A stretch of 64,000 bases of DNA, from contig DCIR01000072.1 of NCBI GenBank assembly GCA_002317155.1, positions 15,796 through 79,795 of the forward strand, written 5' to 3'. This DNA is from Lachnospiraceae bacterium UBA1721. Its GTDB lineage: Bacteria > Bacillota > Clostridia > Lachnospirales > Lachnospiraceae. Below, one piece after another: positions 33,541-42,327 of the stretch. A model generated the notes under the pieces. It saw nothing but the letters and a program-made list of their open reading frames with translations, did no database searches and was not told the origin of the DNA. The first letter of the stretch is position 1; the number at the start of each line of letters is the position of its first letter. The position numbers and the translations under genes are program-made.

Positions 33541-33632
33541 TTTAATATTAAATTTATATTCATATATTAATATATTAATATTCATTCATATATGAATTAT
33601 TAATATCCATTTACATATTAATATCCTGCAAG
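33541..33632. repeat. Array of AT-rich palindromes at the 3' end of the TcdA-like gene
   Basis: The perfect palindrome ATATTAATAT or close variants occurs several times within about 90 bp, together with ATTCATATATGAAT, starting inside the last codons of the gene at 33618-34415. It looks like local slippage or expansion of a short palindromic unit. Confidence 0.55.
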
Positions 33633-34415
33633 ATCCTTCACTATTTCTCCTGCAAGCACAAGACCTGCTACTGCCGGAACAAATGCAGTGCTTCCCGGTG
33701 TAGATCTTCTGGGCTTAGTATTTGACGCCTCGTCTGTCTTTTCACACGCACCTTCCAATCTGTCTTTATCTGCTTTGTCTTTATCTACTCCCGCATCATC
33801 CGGAGCACTGTAACTAGTCACTCCCGGCTTAATTGGTTTCTCATCTGAAAAAACAACCTTAAGACTTTCTACACCACGCTTTTTTAATTCCCTGCGCATA
33901 ACCTTTGCAAGGGGACATACATCTGTCTTATAGATATCAGCTATTCTAAATCTCGAAGGGTCTAACTTATTACCTGCTCCCATCGCACTGATGACCGGAA
34001 CTCCGAACTGCTTCGCACGCATTATTATCTCTATCTTAGCAGTGACTGTATCAACACAATCTACTACATAATCATATTCCTGAAATGGAAATTCATCTGC
34101 ATTCTCAGGCAAAAAGAAACATCTATAGACATTAACCTTTACTTCAGGATTAATGGAAAGCATTCTTTCACGCATTGCATCAACCTTATATTTTCCTATA
34201 GTATCGTGCGTAGCAATAATCTGTCTGTTTAAGTTAGACAGAGCCACTGTATCACTGTCTACCAAATCAAAGCATCCTACTCCGCTTCTGACCAACGCCT
34301 CACAGACATAGCCGCCGACACCACCGACTCCAAACACTGCCACCCGCGCTTCAGATAAATTCTTAACAGCCTCTTCTCCTATCAAAAGTTCTGTTCGTGA
34401 AAACTGCTCCGACAT
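33618..34415 (-). CDS. tcdA: TcdA/CsdL-like E1 enzyme (tRNA t6A dehydratase)
   Basis: A 265-residue E1-like protein beginning at the ATG at 34415, where GGAGG lies 5 nt upstream. It has Phe-Gly-Val-Gly-Gly-Val-Gly-Gly-Tyr-Val (about 28-37), Asn-Leu-Asn-Arg-Gln-Ile (about 62) and Asp-Cys-Val-Asp-Thr-Val-x-x-Lys (about 116). Known TcdA dehydrates N6-threonylcarbamoyladenosine in tRNA to its cyclic form using ATP. An Asp/Lys/Glu-rich linker insert (about 205-240) precedes the C-terminal helix, and is not usual in E. coli TcdA. It is probably not part of the sulfur operon: a terminator and site B separate it from the importer genes. Confidence 0.87.
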   Translation of the reverse strand: MSEQFSRTELLIGEEAVKNLSEARVAVFGVGGVGGYVCEALVRSGVGCFDLVDSDTVALSNLNRQIIATHDTIGKYKVDAMRERMLSINPEVKVNVYRCFFLPENADEFPFQEYDYVVDCVDTVTAKIEIIMRAKQFGVPVISAMGAGNKLDPSRFRIADIYKTDVCPLAKVMRRELKKRGVESLKVVFSDEKPIKPGVTSYSAPDDAGVDKDKADKDRLEGACEKTDEASNTKPRRSTPGSTAFVPAVAGLVLAGEIVKDLAGY

Positions 34416-34660
34416 ACATTCCTCCATATTAAATGCAATCATTTATAATAAAAATCAATCTGTCCTCTGACACTATAGTCGAAAACTATCACGTATCATA
34501 GATTAATTGTAACTTGCAATTCCGAATAATCTCAAGTTTTTCTGTTATACTATATATCAATAGTAATAAGCATAATAATAATACTATTAACTGTTTATCA
34601 CTATACTTTTTTTCCTAATTGAAATCATATGTTTCTTATTAAATGTATACGGAGGATATT

Positions 34661-35623
34661 ATGTTAGATTTAATTATAATCGGAAGTGGTCCGGCCGGAC
34701 TCTCAGCCGCCATTTATGGAATAAGAGCTAATCTGAATCTCTTGGTAATAGAAAAAGACTACGAAGGAACAGGCCAGGTAGCTCTCAGCAGCTGCGTCGA
34801 CAATTATCTCGGCCTGCCCGGACTGGACGGCTACAGCATGGGTGAACAGTTCAGGCAGCATGCAGTTGATTTTGGTGTAGAATTTCTCGAGGCTGCTGTC
34901 ACGGGAATCGAACCCGTGTGTCATACAGAAAATATCGCAACAACATCTGATAATTTAGTTCCTGACTTTTTTCAAGTCACAACATCAGATGGACATACTC
35001 TTGAAACCAAGACCATAATCTACGCTGCAGGTGCCACACATAGAAAGCTTGATGTTCCCGGCGAAGCTCGTTTTGACACCAAAGGAGTTTCTTACTGCGC
35101 TACATGCGACGGAGCTTTCTACAGAAACAAGACCACCGCTGTTATAGGTGGCGGTGATACTGCTCTTGATGATGCACTCTATCTCTCAGGTATCTGTGAA
35201 AAAGTATACCTCGTACATCGCCGTGATACCTTCCGCGCTGCAGAGATAACAATAAAGAAGGTAATGGAAAAAGATAACATCGAGCTCGTACTTAACTCTA
35301 CTCTTTCTGAAATTGTAGGTGAAGAAAAAGTATCAGGAATCAGAATCAATCAAAAGAATGCTGATGGATCAGAAGAAAAAAACCTCGCCGTAAGTGGTGT
35401 ATTTATTGCAGCCGGTTCAAAACCCGAAACCGGAATCCTTGAAAAGATCAGCGGACTAAACCTAAACGATGCAGGTTATGTAATCGCAGATGAATCATGC
35501 ATCACTTCTCTCCCAGGCTTCTTTGTAGCTGGCGATGTACGTACCAAAACACTCCGTCAGGTTATTACAGCTGTTGCAGACGGTGCTATTGCTGCCACCG
35601 CAGCATCACATTATATAGGTTAA
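34661..35623 (+). CDS. trxB: Thioredoxin reductase (NADPH-type, FAD)
   Basis: A 320-residue flavoprotein with the FAD motif Gly-Ser-Gly-Pro-Ala-Gly (about 8-13), the redox pair Cys146-Ala-Thr-Cys149 and the NAD(P)H loop Val-Ile-Gly-Gly-Gly-Asp-Thr-Ala. Asp replaces the more usual Asn/Glu after the triple Gly. An in-frame ATG lies 18 nt upstream, but the ATG at 34661 has GGAGG 5 nt before it. With two thioredoxin-like proteins nearby it could reduce them, although similar proteins can use ferredoxin. A weak ATAG-N7-CTAT element (34475-34489) lies upstream, between this gene and the divergent TcdA-like gene. Confidence 0.88.
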   Translation: MLDLIIIGSGPAGLSAAIYGIRANLNLLVIEKDYEGTGQVALSSCVDNYLGLPGLDGYSMGEQFRQHAVDFGVEFLEAAVTGIEPVCHTENIATTSDNLVPDFFQVTTSDGHTLETKTIIYAAGATHRKLDVPGEARFDTKGVSYCATCDGAFYRNKTTAVIGGGDTALDDALYLSGICEKVYLVHRRDTFRAAEITIKKVMEKDNIELVLNSTLSEIVGEEKVSGIRINQKNADGSEEKNLAVSGVFIAAGSKPETGILEKISGLNLNDAGYVIADESCITSLPGFFVAGDVRTKTLRQVITAVADGAIAATAASHYIG

Positions 35624-35653
35624 TCAATAGACTTCTTTATATAACGGAAAAAG

Positions 35654-35684
35654 ACAAAAAAAATCCATCCCTTTGGGATGGATT
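35654..35684. terminator. Shared bidirectional terminator of trxB and tRNA-Leu copy 2
   Basis: A perfect 10-bp stem (AATCCATCCC / GGGATGGATT) with a 3-nt loop. On the minus strand it is followed by eight T residues (for the tRNA), on the plus strand by CCTTTT (for trxB). Confidence 0.9.
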
Positions 35685-35696
35685 CCTTTTGTCTGA

Positions 35697-35780
35697 TGCG
35701 GAAGAAGGGACTTGAACCCTCACGGCCTTGCGGTCACAAGATCCTTAGTCTTGCTCGTCTACCAATTCCGACACTTCCGC
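35697..35780 (-). tRNA. tRNA-Leu (anticodon AAG), copy 2
   Basis: Mature sequence identical to the copy at 19067-19150, with the same anticodon loop CTAAGGA and the same flanking GTCTGAT on its 3' side. The promoter regions differ apart from the -35 box, so the copies are an old duplication with only the RNA kept identical, or converted. Confidence 0.95.
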
Positions 35781-35793
35781 GCGCAACAGTGAT

Positions 35794-35822
35794 ATATTAT
35801 CATCCTTGTTTTTGTTTGTCAA
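35794..35822 (-). promoter_or_regulatory. Promoter of tRNA-Leu copy 2
   Basis: On the minus strand TTGACA (35822-35817), a 17-nt spacer and TAATAT (35799-35794), with the same geometry as the promoter of copy 1. Confidence 0.85.
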
Positions 35823-35897
35823 CAAAAAGAAATAATATTTTCAATATTTTTTCAACATACATTTTAGGTCTGCGCCGGCCCAAAATAATACTCACAA

Positions 35898-36623
35898 TTA
35901 CAGTAAAATCTCAAGAGATTCTACAATACCCTTCAACCATAATACAAAGAATAAGAATATTTCTGCCCATGAAACAATCGTTATAGGTTCCAATGATCTG
36001 TTCTTACGCAGATTCTCCCACATTCTCCAAATCACACATACCAATCCAAGCCTTACAACATAAAGAATGAAATTGGTAAGGTTAGCAAAAGGCAGGCTGC
36101 CGAACATCAACACCACACTTCCGATGCCCACACCTATGAACCACTTGCTGTACGGTGACTTAATCTTATCTCTGTTCATCTGAATTGCCATAATCAGCAA
36201 AATGATGAATGGTATCATTAACTGAAGTACTCTTGATACATCTGGATACCAAAGAGCAATTGCTGCAGGCCATTTTCCCTTTACGACGTCATCTCGAATC
36301 TCAAACGCAACCTTAAAATCCATGATACGCTTAATATACGAATATGTAAGCGCAGGGACAAAAGCCATATAGAGAATCTGAAATCTTCCAAGCTGTGAAA
36401 AGCTTCTTCCGTTAATCAAAAAGAACACTGCGAACAATACTACTTCACATATAAAACCACCATACAGACAATACAAAATATCATACTGCATGTTGATTCT
36501 TCCGTACTGAAGTGCACGAAGTACTATGCCAATTACTACCACTACGCAGAAAAACGGAATTCTGATCTTCTCAAGCTTTTTATAAATATCATAATTCAGG
36601 AAGGAGGGTAACGATAACTTCAT
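35898..36623 (-). CDS. Polytopic membrane protein of unknown function, downstream of the ATP synthase operon
   Basis: A 241-residue protein with about six hydrophobic segments, a short basic N-terminus and several Trp/Tyr/Arg at loop ends. No family recognised. Its ATG shares one base with the stop codon of the previous gene (36623-37714) and has GGAGG 8 nt upstream, so the two proteins are made together. Confidence 0.6.
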   Translation of the reverse strand: MKLSLPSFLNYDIYKKLEKIRIPFFCVVVVIGIVLRALQYGRINMQYDILYCLYGGFICEVVLFAVFFLINGRSFSQLGRFQILYMAFVPALTYSYIKRIMDFKVAFEIRDDVVKGKWPAAIALWYPDVSRVLQLMIPFIILLIMAIQMNRDKIKSPYSKWFIGVGIGSVVLMFGSLPFANLTNFILYVVRLGLVCVIWRMWENLRKNRSLEPITIVSWAEIFLFFVLWLKGIVESLEILL

Positions 36624-37714
36624 CAGCTTACACCTCCAAATGATTCAAGCATACTGAGTAAAGCATACAGGAATGAACATCCTGCCAATCCATACATCCA
36701 ATACTTATGCTTGGGATACTCTCTTTCCAAAGTAGCCAGCAGACTACAGAAAAGAACAATCGATAATATCATGCAGCAAATCTGCATTCCGTTTTCAGCA
36801 ATTCCCGGAAGCCAATCGATGATAAAACGCATGGCAACACTAAAGCCGAGAGCCACAATTAAAATCATCTGCTCTATCTTTAAGAATCCACCACTTCGCA
36901 TAATAACTGCGAGTAAAAGCAGCGCAAGTACTACTCCGGGGAAAATACTGAATGAAATATAGATACCGTTAATAACAGATTCACTCTTAAAGTTACCTGC
37001 CGCAGCAAGAAATATAATAGACCCTACTGCTGCTGAAGCGCCTGAACCGATTAACCACTTGGGAACGCGGCCCTTCATCATCTTATAAAGAACAAAGATA
37101 GAAATAACTGAAATACATATCTCGATAAGTCCATACGAAGCATTGGCCCAAGCCGCAAAAAATGCTGCTACACAGGCTACTATCTGAAGCCACAGAGGCA
37201 TCTTCTTTTTAACAAGATTCAGTTCCTTAATAACCGCTATCAGAAATACAAGGAAAGGTATAGCGGGATATACATAATTCACGACGCCGAACTGCCACAT
37301 ATAGCTGTACTGCCAGTCGGAATTAAGCGATATAAGCATAAAAAACGGAAGCGCGAAAAATACAACATCCCTCTTACTGGTTTTAACAGTCAGACATACC
37401 AGGAATGAAATAACAAGAAGCACCAGCGTATTAATAACATCGGCAGCTGTCTCGCCCATCATCAGTATCAGCTGAAGGATACCTATCGACAGTACGCTTC
37501 CGCCTTTTTCACGCAGAATATAAGGTATTCCTTCAAAGATATCTCCGATACCCTTTAATACTTCGCCTGTCTTTAAGTTATTAATATAGTCCATATCCTC
37601 AAGCAAAAAGGCAAATCTATGCTGTAGATAAAACACTAATAGGGCCTGCAGAATAACTGCCAGACCCATAACGCTGTTTATCACTATCGATTGTTTATTA
37701 CTTTCGGATTTCAT
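36623..37714 (-). CDS. Polytopic membrane protein (possibly DUF6056-like), directly after atpC
   Basis: A 363-residue protein with about ten hydrophobic segments. Residues around Trp-Gln-Phe-Gly-Val-Val-Asn-Tyr-Val-Tyr-Pro (about 140-150) recall DUF6056 / GT-C-like membrane proteins, but this is only a hint. It begins 4 nt after the atpC stop, with AGTAGGA inside atpC as ribosome-binding site, so it should be on the ATP synthase transcript. Confidence 0.6.
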   Translation of the reverse strand: MKSESNKQSIVINSVMGLAVILQALLVFYLQHRFAFLLEDMDYINNLKTGEVLKGIGDIFEGIPYILREKGGSVLSIGILQLILMMGETAADVINTLVLLVISFLVCLTVKTSKRDVVFFALPFFMLISLNSDWQYSYMWQFGVVNYVYPAIPFLVFLIAVIKELNLVKKKMPLWLQIVACVAAFFAAWANASYGLIEICISVISIFVLYKMMKGRVPKWLIGSGASAAVGSIIFLAAAGNFKSESVINGIYISFSIFPGVVLALLLLAVIMRSGGFLKIEQMILIVALGFSVAMRFIIDWLPGIAENGMQICCMILSIVLFCSLLATLEREYPKHKYWMYGLAGCSFLYALLSMLESFGGVS

Positions 37715-37718
37715 TTTA

Positions 37719-38144
37719 TTACAAGTGGTTCCTACTACTATTACCGCTCTCTGACAGTCTCATCATTGCTCTCGCAAGAGATGCCCTAGAGATGTTATAT
37801 TCGTGGATACTCTGATCCTGTTTAAGCTGTTCCTTAGCTCTTTCGAGTGCATTTTCAGCACGAACACGATCTATATCCTCGGGCCACTCTGCCGAGTCTA
37901 CCAGCATAGTAACCGTATTATTGGATACATTCACAAGTCCCAGACCGACCACTGCTCTCCTCCATGAAGAACCATCTTCAGTCATTAACTGAACAATACC
38001 TTCCTGGGTAGCAAATACCATGTTCTCATGATGCGCCATAATCTGAAGACTACCATCCATTGCCGGAATAATAATCGATACAGCTTTACCGTCATAAAAA
38101 CATTTATCGGCCGCTAAAATTTTTAAGTCAAAAAAATCACTCAT
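37719..38144 (-). CDS. atpC: ATP synthase F1 epsilon subunit
   Basis: A 141-residue protein: an N-terminal beta-barrel domain (Phe-Asp-Leu-Lys-Ile, Ile-Ile-Pro-Ala-Met-Asp-Gly-Ser-Leu-Gln-Ile with the family His-His) and a C-terminal two-helix domain. Epsilon couples gamma to the c-ring and inhibits ATP hydrolysis. It is the last ATP synthase gene of the operon, 64 nt after atpD. Compared with others, the Gly-Xaa-Leu-Gly-Ile-Leu-Pro-Gly-His segment is changed to Gly-Ser-Leu-Gln-Ile-Met-Ala-His-His. Confidence 0.92.
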   Translation of the reverse strand: MSDFFDLKILAADKCFYDGKAVSIIIPAMDGSLQIMAHHENMVFATQEGIVQLMTEDGSSWRRAVVGLGLVNVSNNTVTMLVDSAEWPEDIDRVRAENALERAKEQLKQDQSIHEYNISRASLARAMMRLSESGNSSRNHL

Positions 38145-38208
38145 CTTATATTATATACCACTTGTCAAGTATCCCCTATTATCGGGAACGGAACCAGAAC
38201 GCTTAGCT

Positions 38209-39630
38209 TTATCTAAGCATTTCTGCCTTTTTAATGACATCTTCTATCGTTCCTACGTTAAAGAATGCAGCCTCCGGATATTTATCCATCTCTCCGCTCA
38301 ATATAGCCTTAAATCCTCTAACAGTCTCTTTAACCGGAACATATACACCGGTTATACCTGTGAAATTCTCCGCAACGTGGAAAGGCTGTGACAGGAATCT
38401 TTGAATCTTTCTTGCACGGTATACGGTGACTTTATCTTCTTCAGACAATTCATCCATACCTAAAATAGCAATAATATCCTGAAGTTCCTTATAATTCTGA
38501 AGTGTTTCCTGTACCTTTCTTGCCACATTATAATGCTCTTCTCCGACTACATCGGGCTCAAGAATTCTAGATGTAGACTCAAGAGGATCCACCGCAGGAT
38601 AAATACCCTGCTCTACAATCTTTCTCGACAAAACAGTAGTAGCATCGAGATGTGCAAATGTAGTTGCGGGAGCAGGATCGGTAAGATCGTCCGCAGGTAC
38701 ATAAACTGCCTGTACCGATGTAACAGATCCACGTCTGGTAGAAGCAATTCTCTCCTGTAATTCGCCCAGCTCGGTTGCAAGTGTAGGCTGATATCCTACC
38801 GCAGAAGGCATACGTCCAAGAAGTGCGGATACCTCTGAACCGGCCTGTACAAATCTAAAAATATTATCAATGAAAAGGAGTACATCCTTTCCCATTTTGT
38901 CTCTGAAATACTCAGCCATGGTAAGGCCTGTCTCTGCAACACGCATTCTTGCTCCCGGCGGCTCATTCATCTGTCCGAAAACAAGTGCAGTCTTAGCCAG
39001 TACACCTGACTCTTTCATTTCAGTCCAAAGGTCGTTACCTTCTCTCGAGCGCTCACCGACACCGGTAAAAATGGAATATCCACCGTGCTCAGTTGCTATA
39101 TTGGTAATAAGCTCCTGAATAAGAACTGTTTTACCTACACCGGCGCCTCCGAAAAGACCAACCTTACCACCCTTTGAATAGGGTGCCAAAAGATCTATAA
39201 CCTTGATTCCTGTCTCAAGCATCTCGGATACAGGGCTCTGACTCTCAAACGACGGAGGATCTCTGTGAATAACCCATCTTTGTCCATTAGGCTGTTCTCC
39301 GTCATCAATAGTATCTCCGAGCACATTAAACAGTCTTCCGAGAGTCTGCTCACCTACAGGTACCTTAATACCGTCGCCCGTAGCATACACATCCATATCC
39401 TTGGCAAGGCCTTCACTGGGACCAAGCATAATGCAACGAACCACACCATCACCAAGCTGCTGTGACACTTCCATAACAAGCTTTTTACCCTCAAGTTTAA
39501 CCTCGAGAGCATCCTTTATATACGGAAGACAATCTTCATCAAATTCTACATCAACGACAGGGCCCATTACCTGAACGATTCTGCCATGTCCTACGTTTCC
39601 AACGCTTGAAACATTACCTACACTGCTCAC
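38209..39630 (-). CDS. atpD: ATP synthase F1 beta subunit
   Basis: A 473-residue catalytic subunit: P-loop Gly-Gly-Ala-Gly-Val-Gly-Lys-Thr (about 165), catalytic Glu in Gly-Glu-Arg-Ser-Arg-Glu-Gly, and the DELSEED-loop region reads Asp-Glu-Leu-Ser-Glu-Glu-Asp (about 400). The start is a GTG at 39630, with GGAGG 10 nt upstream, overlapping the gamma stop by 4 nt (GTGA). The first 12 residues are a small repeat (Ser-Ser-Val-Gly-Asn-Val twice) not normally present. Confidence 0.97.
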   Translation of the reverse strand: MSSVGNVSSVGNVGHGRIVQVMGPVVDVEFDEDCLPYIKDALEVKLEGKKLVMEVSQQLGDGVVRCIMLGPSEGLAKDMDVYATGDGIKVPVGEQTLGRLFNVLGDTIDDGEQPNGQRWVIHRDPPSFESQSPVSEMLETGIKVIDLLAPYSKGGKVGLFGGAGVGKTVLIQELITNIATEHGGYSIFTGVGERSREGNDLWTEMKESGVLAKTALVFGQMNEPPGARMRVAETGLTMAEYFRDKMGKDVLLFIDNIFRFVQAGSEVSALLGRMPSAVGYQPTLATELGELQERIASTRRGSVTSVQAVYVPADDLTDPAPATTFAHLDATTVLSRKIVEQGIYPAVDPLESTSRILEPDVVGEEHYNVARKVQETLQNYKELQDIIAILGMDELSEEDKVTVYRARKIQRFLSQPFHVAENFTGITGVYVPVKETVRGFKAILSGEMDKYPEAAFFNVGTIEDVIKKAEMLR

Positions 39631-40544
39631 GTTCTGCCTGCCTCCTTCTTTTTCTTCTTCTTTTTCTTCTGTGCTTTTGCTCCGGCTATTACCTCAGTAA
39701 TTTCCTGGGTAATCATCGCCTGACGCACACGGTTAAACTCTATAGACAATTCATGTATCATTGCCTGTGCATTTTTATTGGCAGCATCCATTGCCAACAT
39801 TCTGTCATTTTGCTCACTGCAGTATGCCTCAACCAGTGCACTGTATATCTGTCCTACAATCATATCCGGAACAATATGATTAAGCACCGCATCGGCCGAG
39901 GGAACAAAATTGAGTTCCTCTGATGCATTAACTGCTTCTTCCGACGCAGCTTCATTACTTTCAAACTTAAGCGGAAGCAGTTTTTTCCACTTAGCCTCAC
40001 TGGTCATACTGTTTTTAATCTCAGTATAAACAATGTACGCTTCGTCTATCTCACCGGCAACGAACTGACTGATAATCAGCTCCCCGATAACACGAGCCCT
40101 GTGAATCGACGGATTCTGTGCAGTGTACTTAAACTGTCCCTCCATAGGAGCCTTCTGACCGGCAAAAGCCTGTCGTCCCACTTCACCGATAACATAAAGC
40201 TTGGATTTTACATCCTCTCGCATCAGCGTATCAACCACTTTTAGTACATTGTGATTATACGCACCGGCCATACCCTTATCAGCCGTAACAACAATAATTG
40301 CTCTTGTACGATCCTTGCCCTTCTTTAACGGACGCTCATCCAAATATGGATTATCCAAATCCGGGACATTCTCAACAATTCTGTCATACATTGCCTGAAG
40401 TTCACTAAAATAAGGACTGTTACCTTCCTGCGAACGTTTTGCCTTACGCATCTTAGTCGAGGAAATCATATACATGGCATTTGTAATTTTCATGGTATCC
40501 CGGATACTCTTCATTCTTCCGGAAATCTCACGCATGTTAGCCAA
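39627..40544 (-). CDS. atpG: ATP synthase F1 gamma subunit with poly-lysine tail
   Basis: A 305-residue rotor subunit with the N-terminal Ile-Ser-Gly-Arg-Met-Lys-Ser-Ile-Arg and C-terminal helices (Arg-Gln-Ala-Met-Ile-Thr-Gln-Glu-Ile-Thr-Glu-Val). It ends in an unusual basic tail with eight Lys in a row (about residues 293-300). The same purine-rich DNA also provides the GGAGG ribosome-binding site for atpD. Length is about 15-20 residues above the usual size. Confidence 0.95.
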   Translation of the reverse strand: MANMREISGRMKSIRDTMKITNAMYMISSTKMRKAKRSQEGNSPYFSELQAMYDRIVENVPDLDNPYLDERPLKKGKDRTRAIIVVTADKGMAGAYNHNVLKVVDTLMREDVKSKLYVIGEVGRQAFAGQKAPMEGQFKYTAQNPSIHRARVIGELIISQFVAGEIDEAYIVYTEIKNSMTSEAKWKKLLPLKFESNEAASEEAVNASEELNFVPSADAVLNHIVPDMIVGQIYSALVEAYCSEQNDRMLAMDAANKNAQAMIHELSIEFNRVRQAMITQEITEVIAGAKAQKKKKKKKKEAGRT

Positions 40545-40546
40545 TA

Positions 40547-42319
40547 TTATGCCTCCAAATACTTAACCTTAAACTCCTCTGATGCATCGATGATAAGCTT
40601 TCTTAAATCTTCATCAAGCACCTTGGTAGAAAGCAAAGTTCTAATAATATCAGAGTGCTCCTCATTTATATACGCAAGGAGCTTCATCTGGAAATCCTTA
40701 ACCTGCTCTTCCTTCAGCTCCTCCATCACACGACCGTTAGCTGCCACAAGAGTGATTACCTGCTCAGGCATACTCAATGGCTTACCAAGCGGCTGCTTAA
40801 GCAATGCCATAAGAATATGACCGTGATTAAGCTGTGCCTTGGTCGCAGGATCAAGATCAGAAGAGAACTGAGTAAATACTTCCATCTCTCTAAACTGAGC
40901 GAGGTCAATACGGATACTTCCTGCTGCTTTTTTCATAGCCTTGGTCTGTGCCGCACCACCTACTCGTGATACTGAAAGTCCTACATTAACCGCAGGTCTT
41001 ACACCCAGGAAGAAGAGCTCACTCTCGAGATAAATCTGTCCATCTGTAATCGAAATTACGTTGGTAGGAATATAAGCCGATACATCTCCGGCCTGTGTCT
41101 CAATAATAGGTAAAGCTGTAATAGATCCACCACCAAGCTCATCCGAAAGTCTCGCACTTCTCTCAAGCAGTCTTGAATGAAGATAGAAAACATCGCCGGG
41201 ATATGCTTCACGTCCGGGTGATCTTTCGAGCAAAAGTGAAAGTGCTCTGTATGCTACTGCATGCTTAGACAAATCGTCATATATAATCAATACATCCTTG
41301 CCAAGATGCATAAAATGCTCTGCCATAGCAGTTCCTGCATATGGCGCAATATACTGCATAGGTGCAGGCTCCGATGCCGAAGCATTGACAATAACCGTAT
41401 AGTCAAGCGCACCACTAACCTTAAGGGTATTAACAAGCTTAGCTACTGTTGATGCCTTCTGTCCGATAGCTACGTATACACAGATTACATCTTTACCCTT
41501 CTGGTTAATAATTGTATCCATTGCAATCGAGGTCTTACCGGTCTGTCTGTCACCGATAATGAGCTCACGCTGTCCTCTTCCGATAGGGAACATAGAGTCA
41601 ATAGCAAGAATACCTGTTTCCATCGGTACACTTACAGATTTTCTCTCTACGATTGAAGGTGCCGGATTCTCTATAGGACGATAATCATCCTCCTGAATTC
41701 TGCCGCGACCGTCAATAGGCTCACCCAACGCGTTGATTACTCTTCCAAGGAATTCATCGCCGACAGGAATACCTGCACGCATAACTGTACGCGCTACACG
41801 GCTTCCTACTCGTACTTCTCTGTCAGGTCCAAAAAGAATAACTGCGATTTCATCAGTTCTTACGTCCTGAACCATTCCCTTGATGCCGCATTCGAAAAGT
41901 AAAATCTCTCCATATGCTGCATGTGGAATTCCCACAACAGTCGCAATACCGTCACCTACATAACTAACGTTACCTACATGACGATGGCGAGCGGTAAGTT
42001 CAAACTCCTCAACTGTAGTCTTAAGAATAGAAATAACATCCTGATCATAAGACAGATTCTTCTTAATGCCTGAAAGGCGCTCCGTAAACTGTCTGGTACG
42101 GCCGGCTGTACTCCAGTTGTAAGCTTCATTTCCGCATGTCAAAATAAATCCGCCACCGAGAGACTTATCCTCTATTGTCTCAAAACTGATGAGTTCCTCG
42201 GGCAAATCTTCATTAACATATTTTTTATATACAAAACTTTTAATCTTCTCCAGCTGCTCGGCAGAAGGCTCTGTAACATACCGGAGAACGCATTCAAAAT
42301 ACTTCTTTTTCCTGCTCAT
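40547..42319 (-). CDS. atpA: ATP synthase F1 alpha subunit with N-terminal delta-like domain
   Basis: A 590-residue protein. Residues from about 90 on match a normal alpha subunit of about 503 residues: P-loop Gly-Asp-Arg-Gln-Thr-Gly-Lys-Thr at 256-263, where E. coli has it at 169-176, so the chain is about 87 residues longer at the N-terminus. This extension (about 14-84: Glu-Pro-Ser-Ala-Glu-Gln-Leu-Glu-Lys-Ile-Lys, then Lys-Ser-Leu-Gly-Gly-Gly-Phe-Ile-Leu, then Arg near a final helix) resembles the C-terminal domain of the delta subunit. No separate delta gene exists between atpF and atpA or elsewhere in the operon. The ATG at 42319 has GGAG 13 nt upstream; GTG 42340 overlaps atpF and is less likely. 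Confidence 0.93.
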   Translation of the reverse strand: MSRKKKYFECVLRYVTEPSAEQLEKIKSFVYKKYVNEDLPEELISFETIEDKSLGGGFILTCGNEAYNWSTAGRTRQFTERLSGIKKNLSYDQDVISILKTTVEEFELTARHRHVGNVSYVGDGIATVVGIPHAAYGEILLFECGIKGMVQDVRTDEIAVILFGPDREVRVGSRVARTVMRAGIPVGDEFLGRVINALGEPIDGRGRIQEDDYRPIENPAPSIVERKSVSVPMETGILAIDSMFPIGRGQRELIIGDRQTGKTSIAMDTIINQKGKDVICVYVAIGQKASTVAKLVNTLKVSGALDYTVIVNASASEPAPMQYIAPYAGTAMAEHFMHLGKDVLIIYDDLSKHAVAYRALSLLLERSPGREAYPGDVFYLHSRLLERSARLSDELGGGSITALPIIETQAGDVSAYIPTNVISITDGQIYLESELFFLGVRPAVNVGLSVSRVGGAAQTKAMKKAAGSIRIDLAQFREMEVFTQFSSDLDPATKAQLNHGHILMALLKQPLGKPLSMPEQVITLVAANGRVMEELKEEQVKDFQMKLLAYINEEHSDIIRTLLSTKVLDEDLRKLIIDASEEFKVKYLEA

Positions 42320-42327
42320 AATACTAA

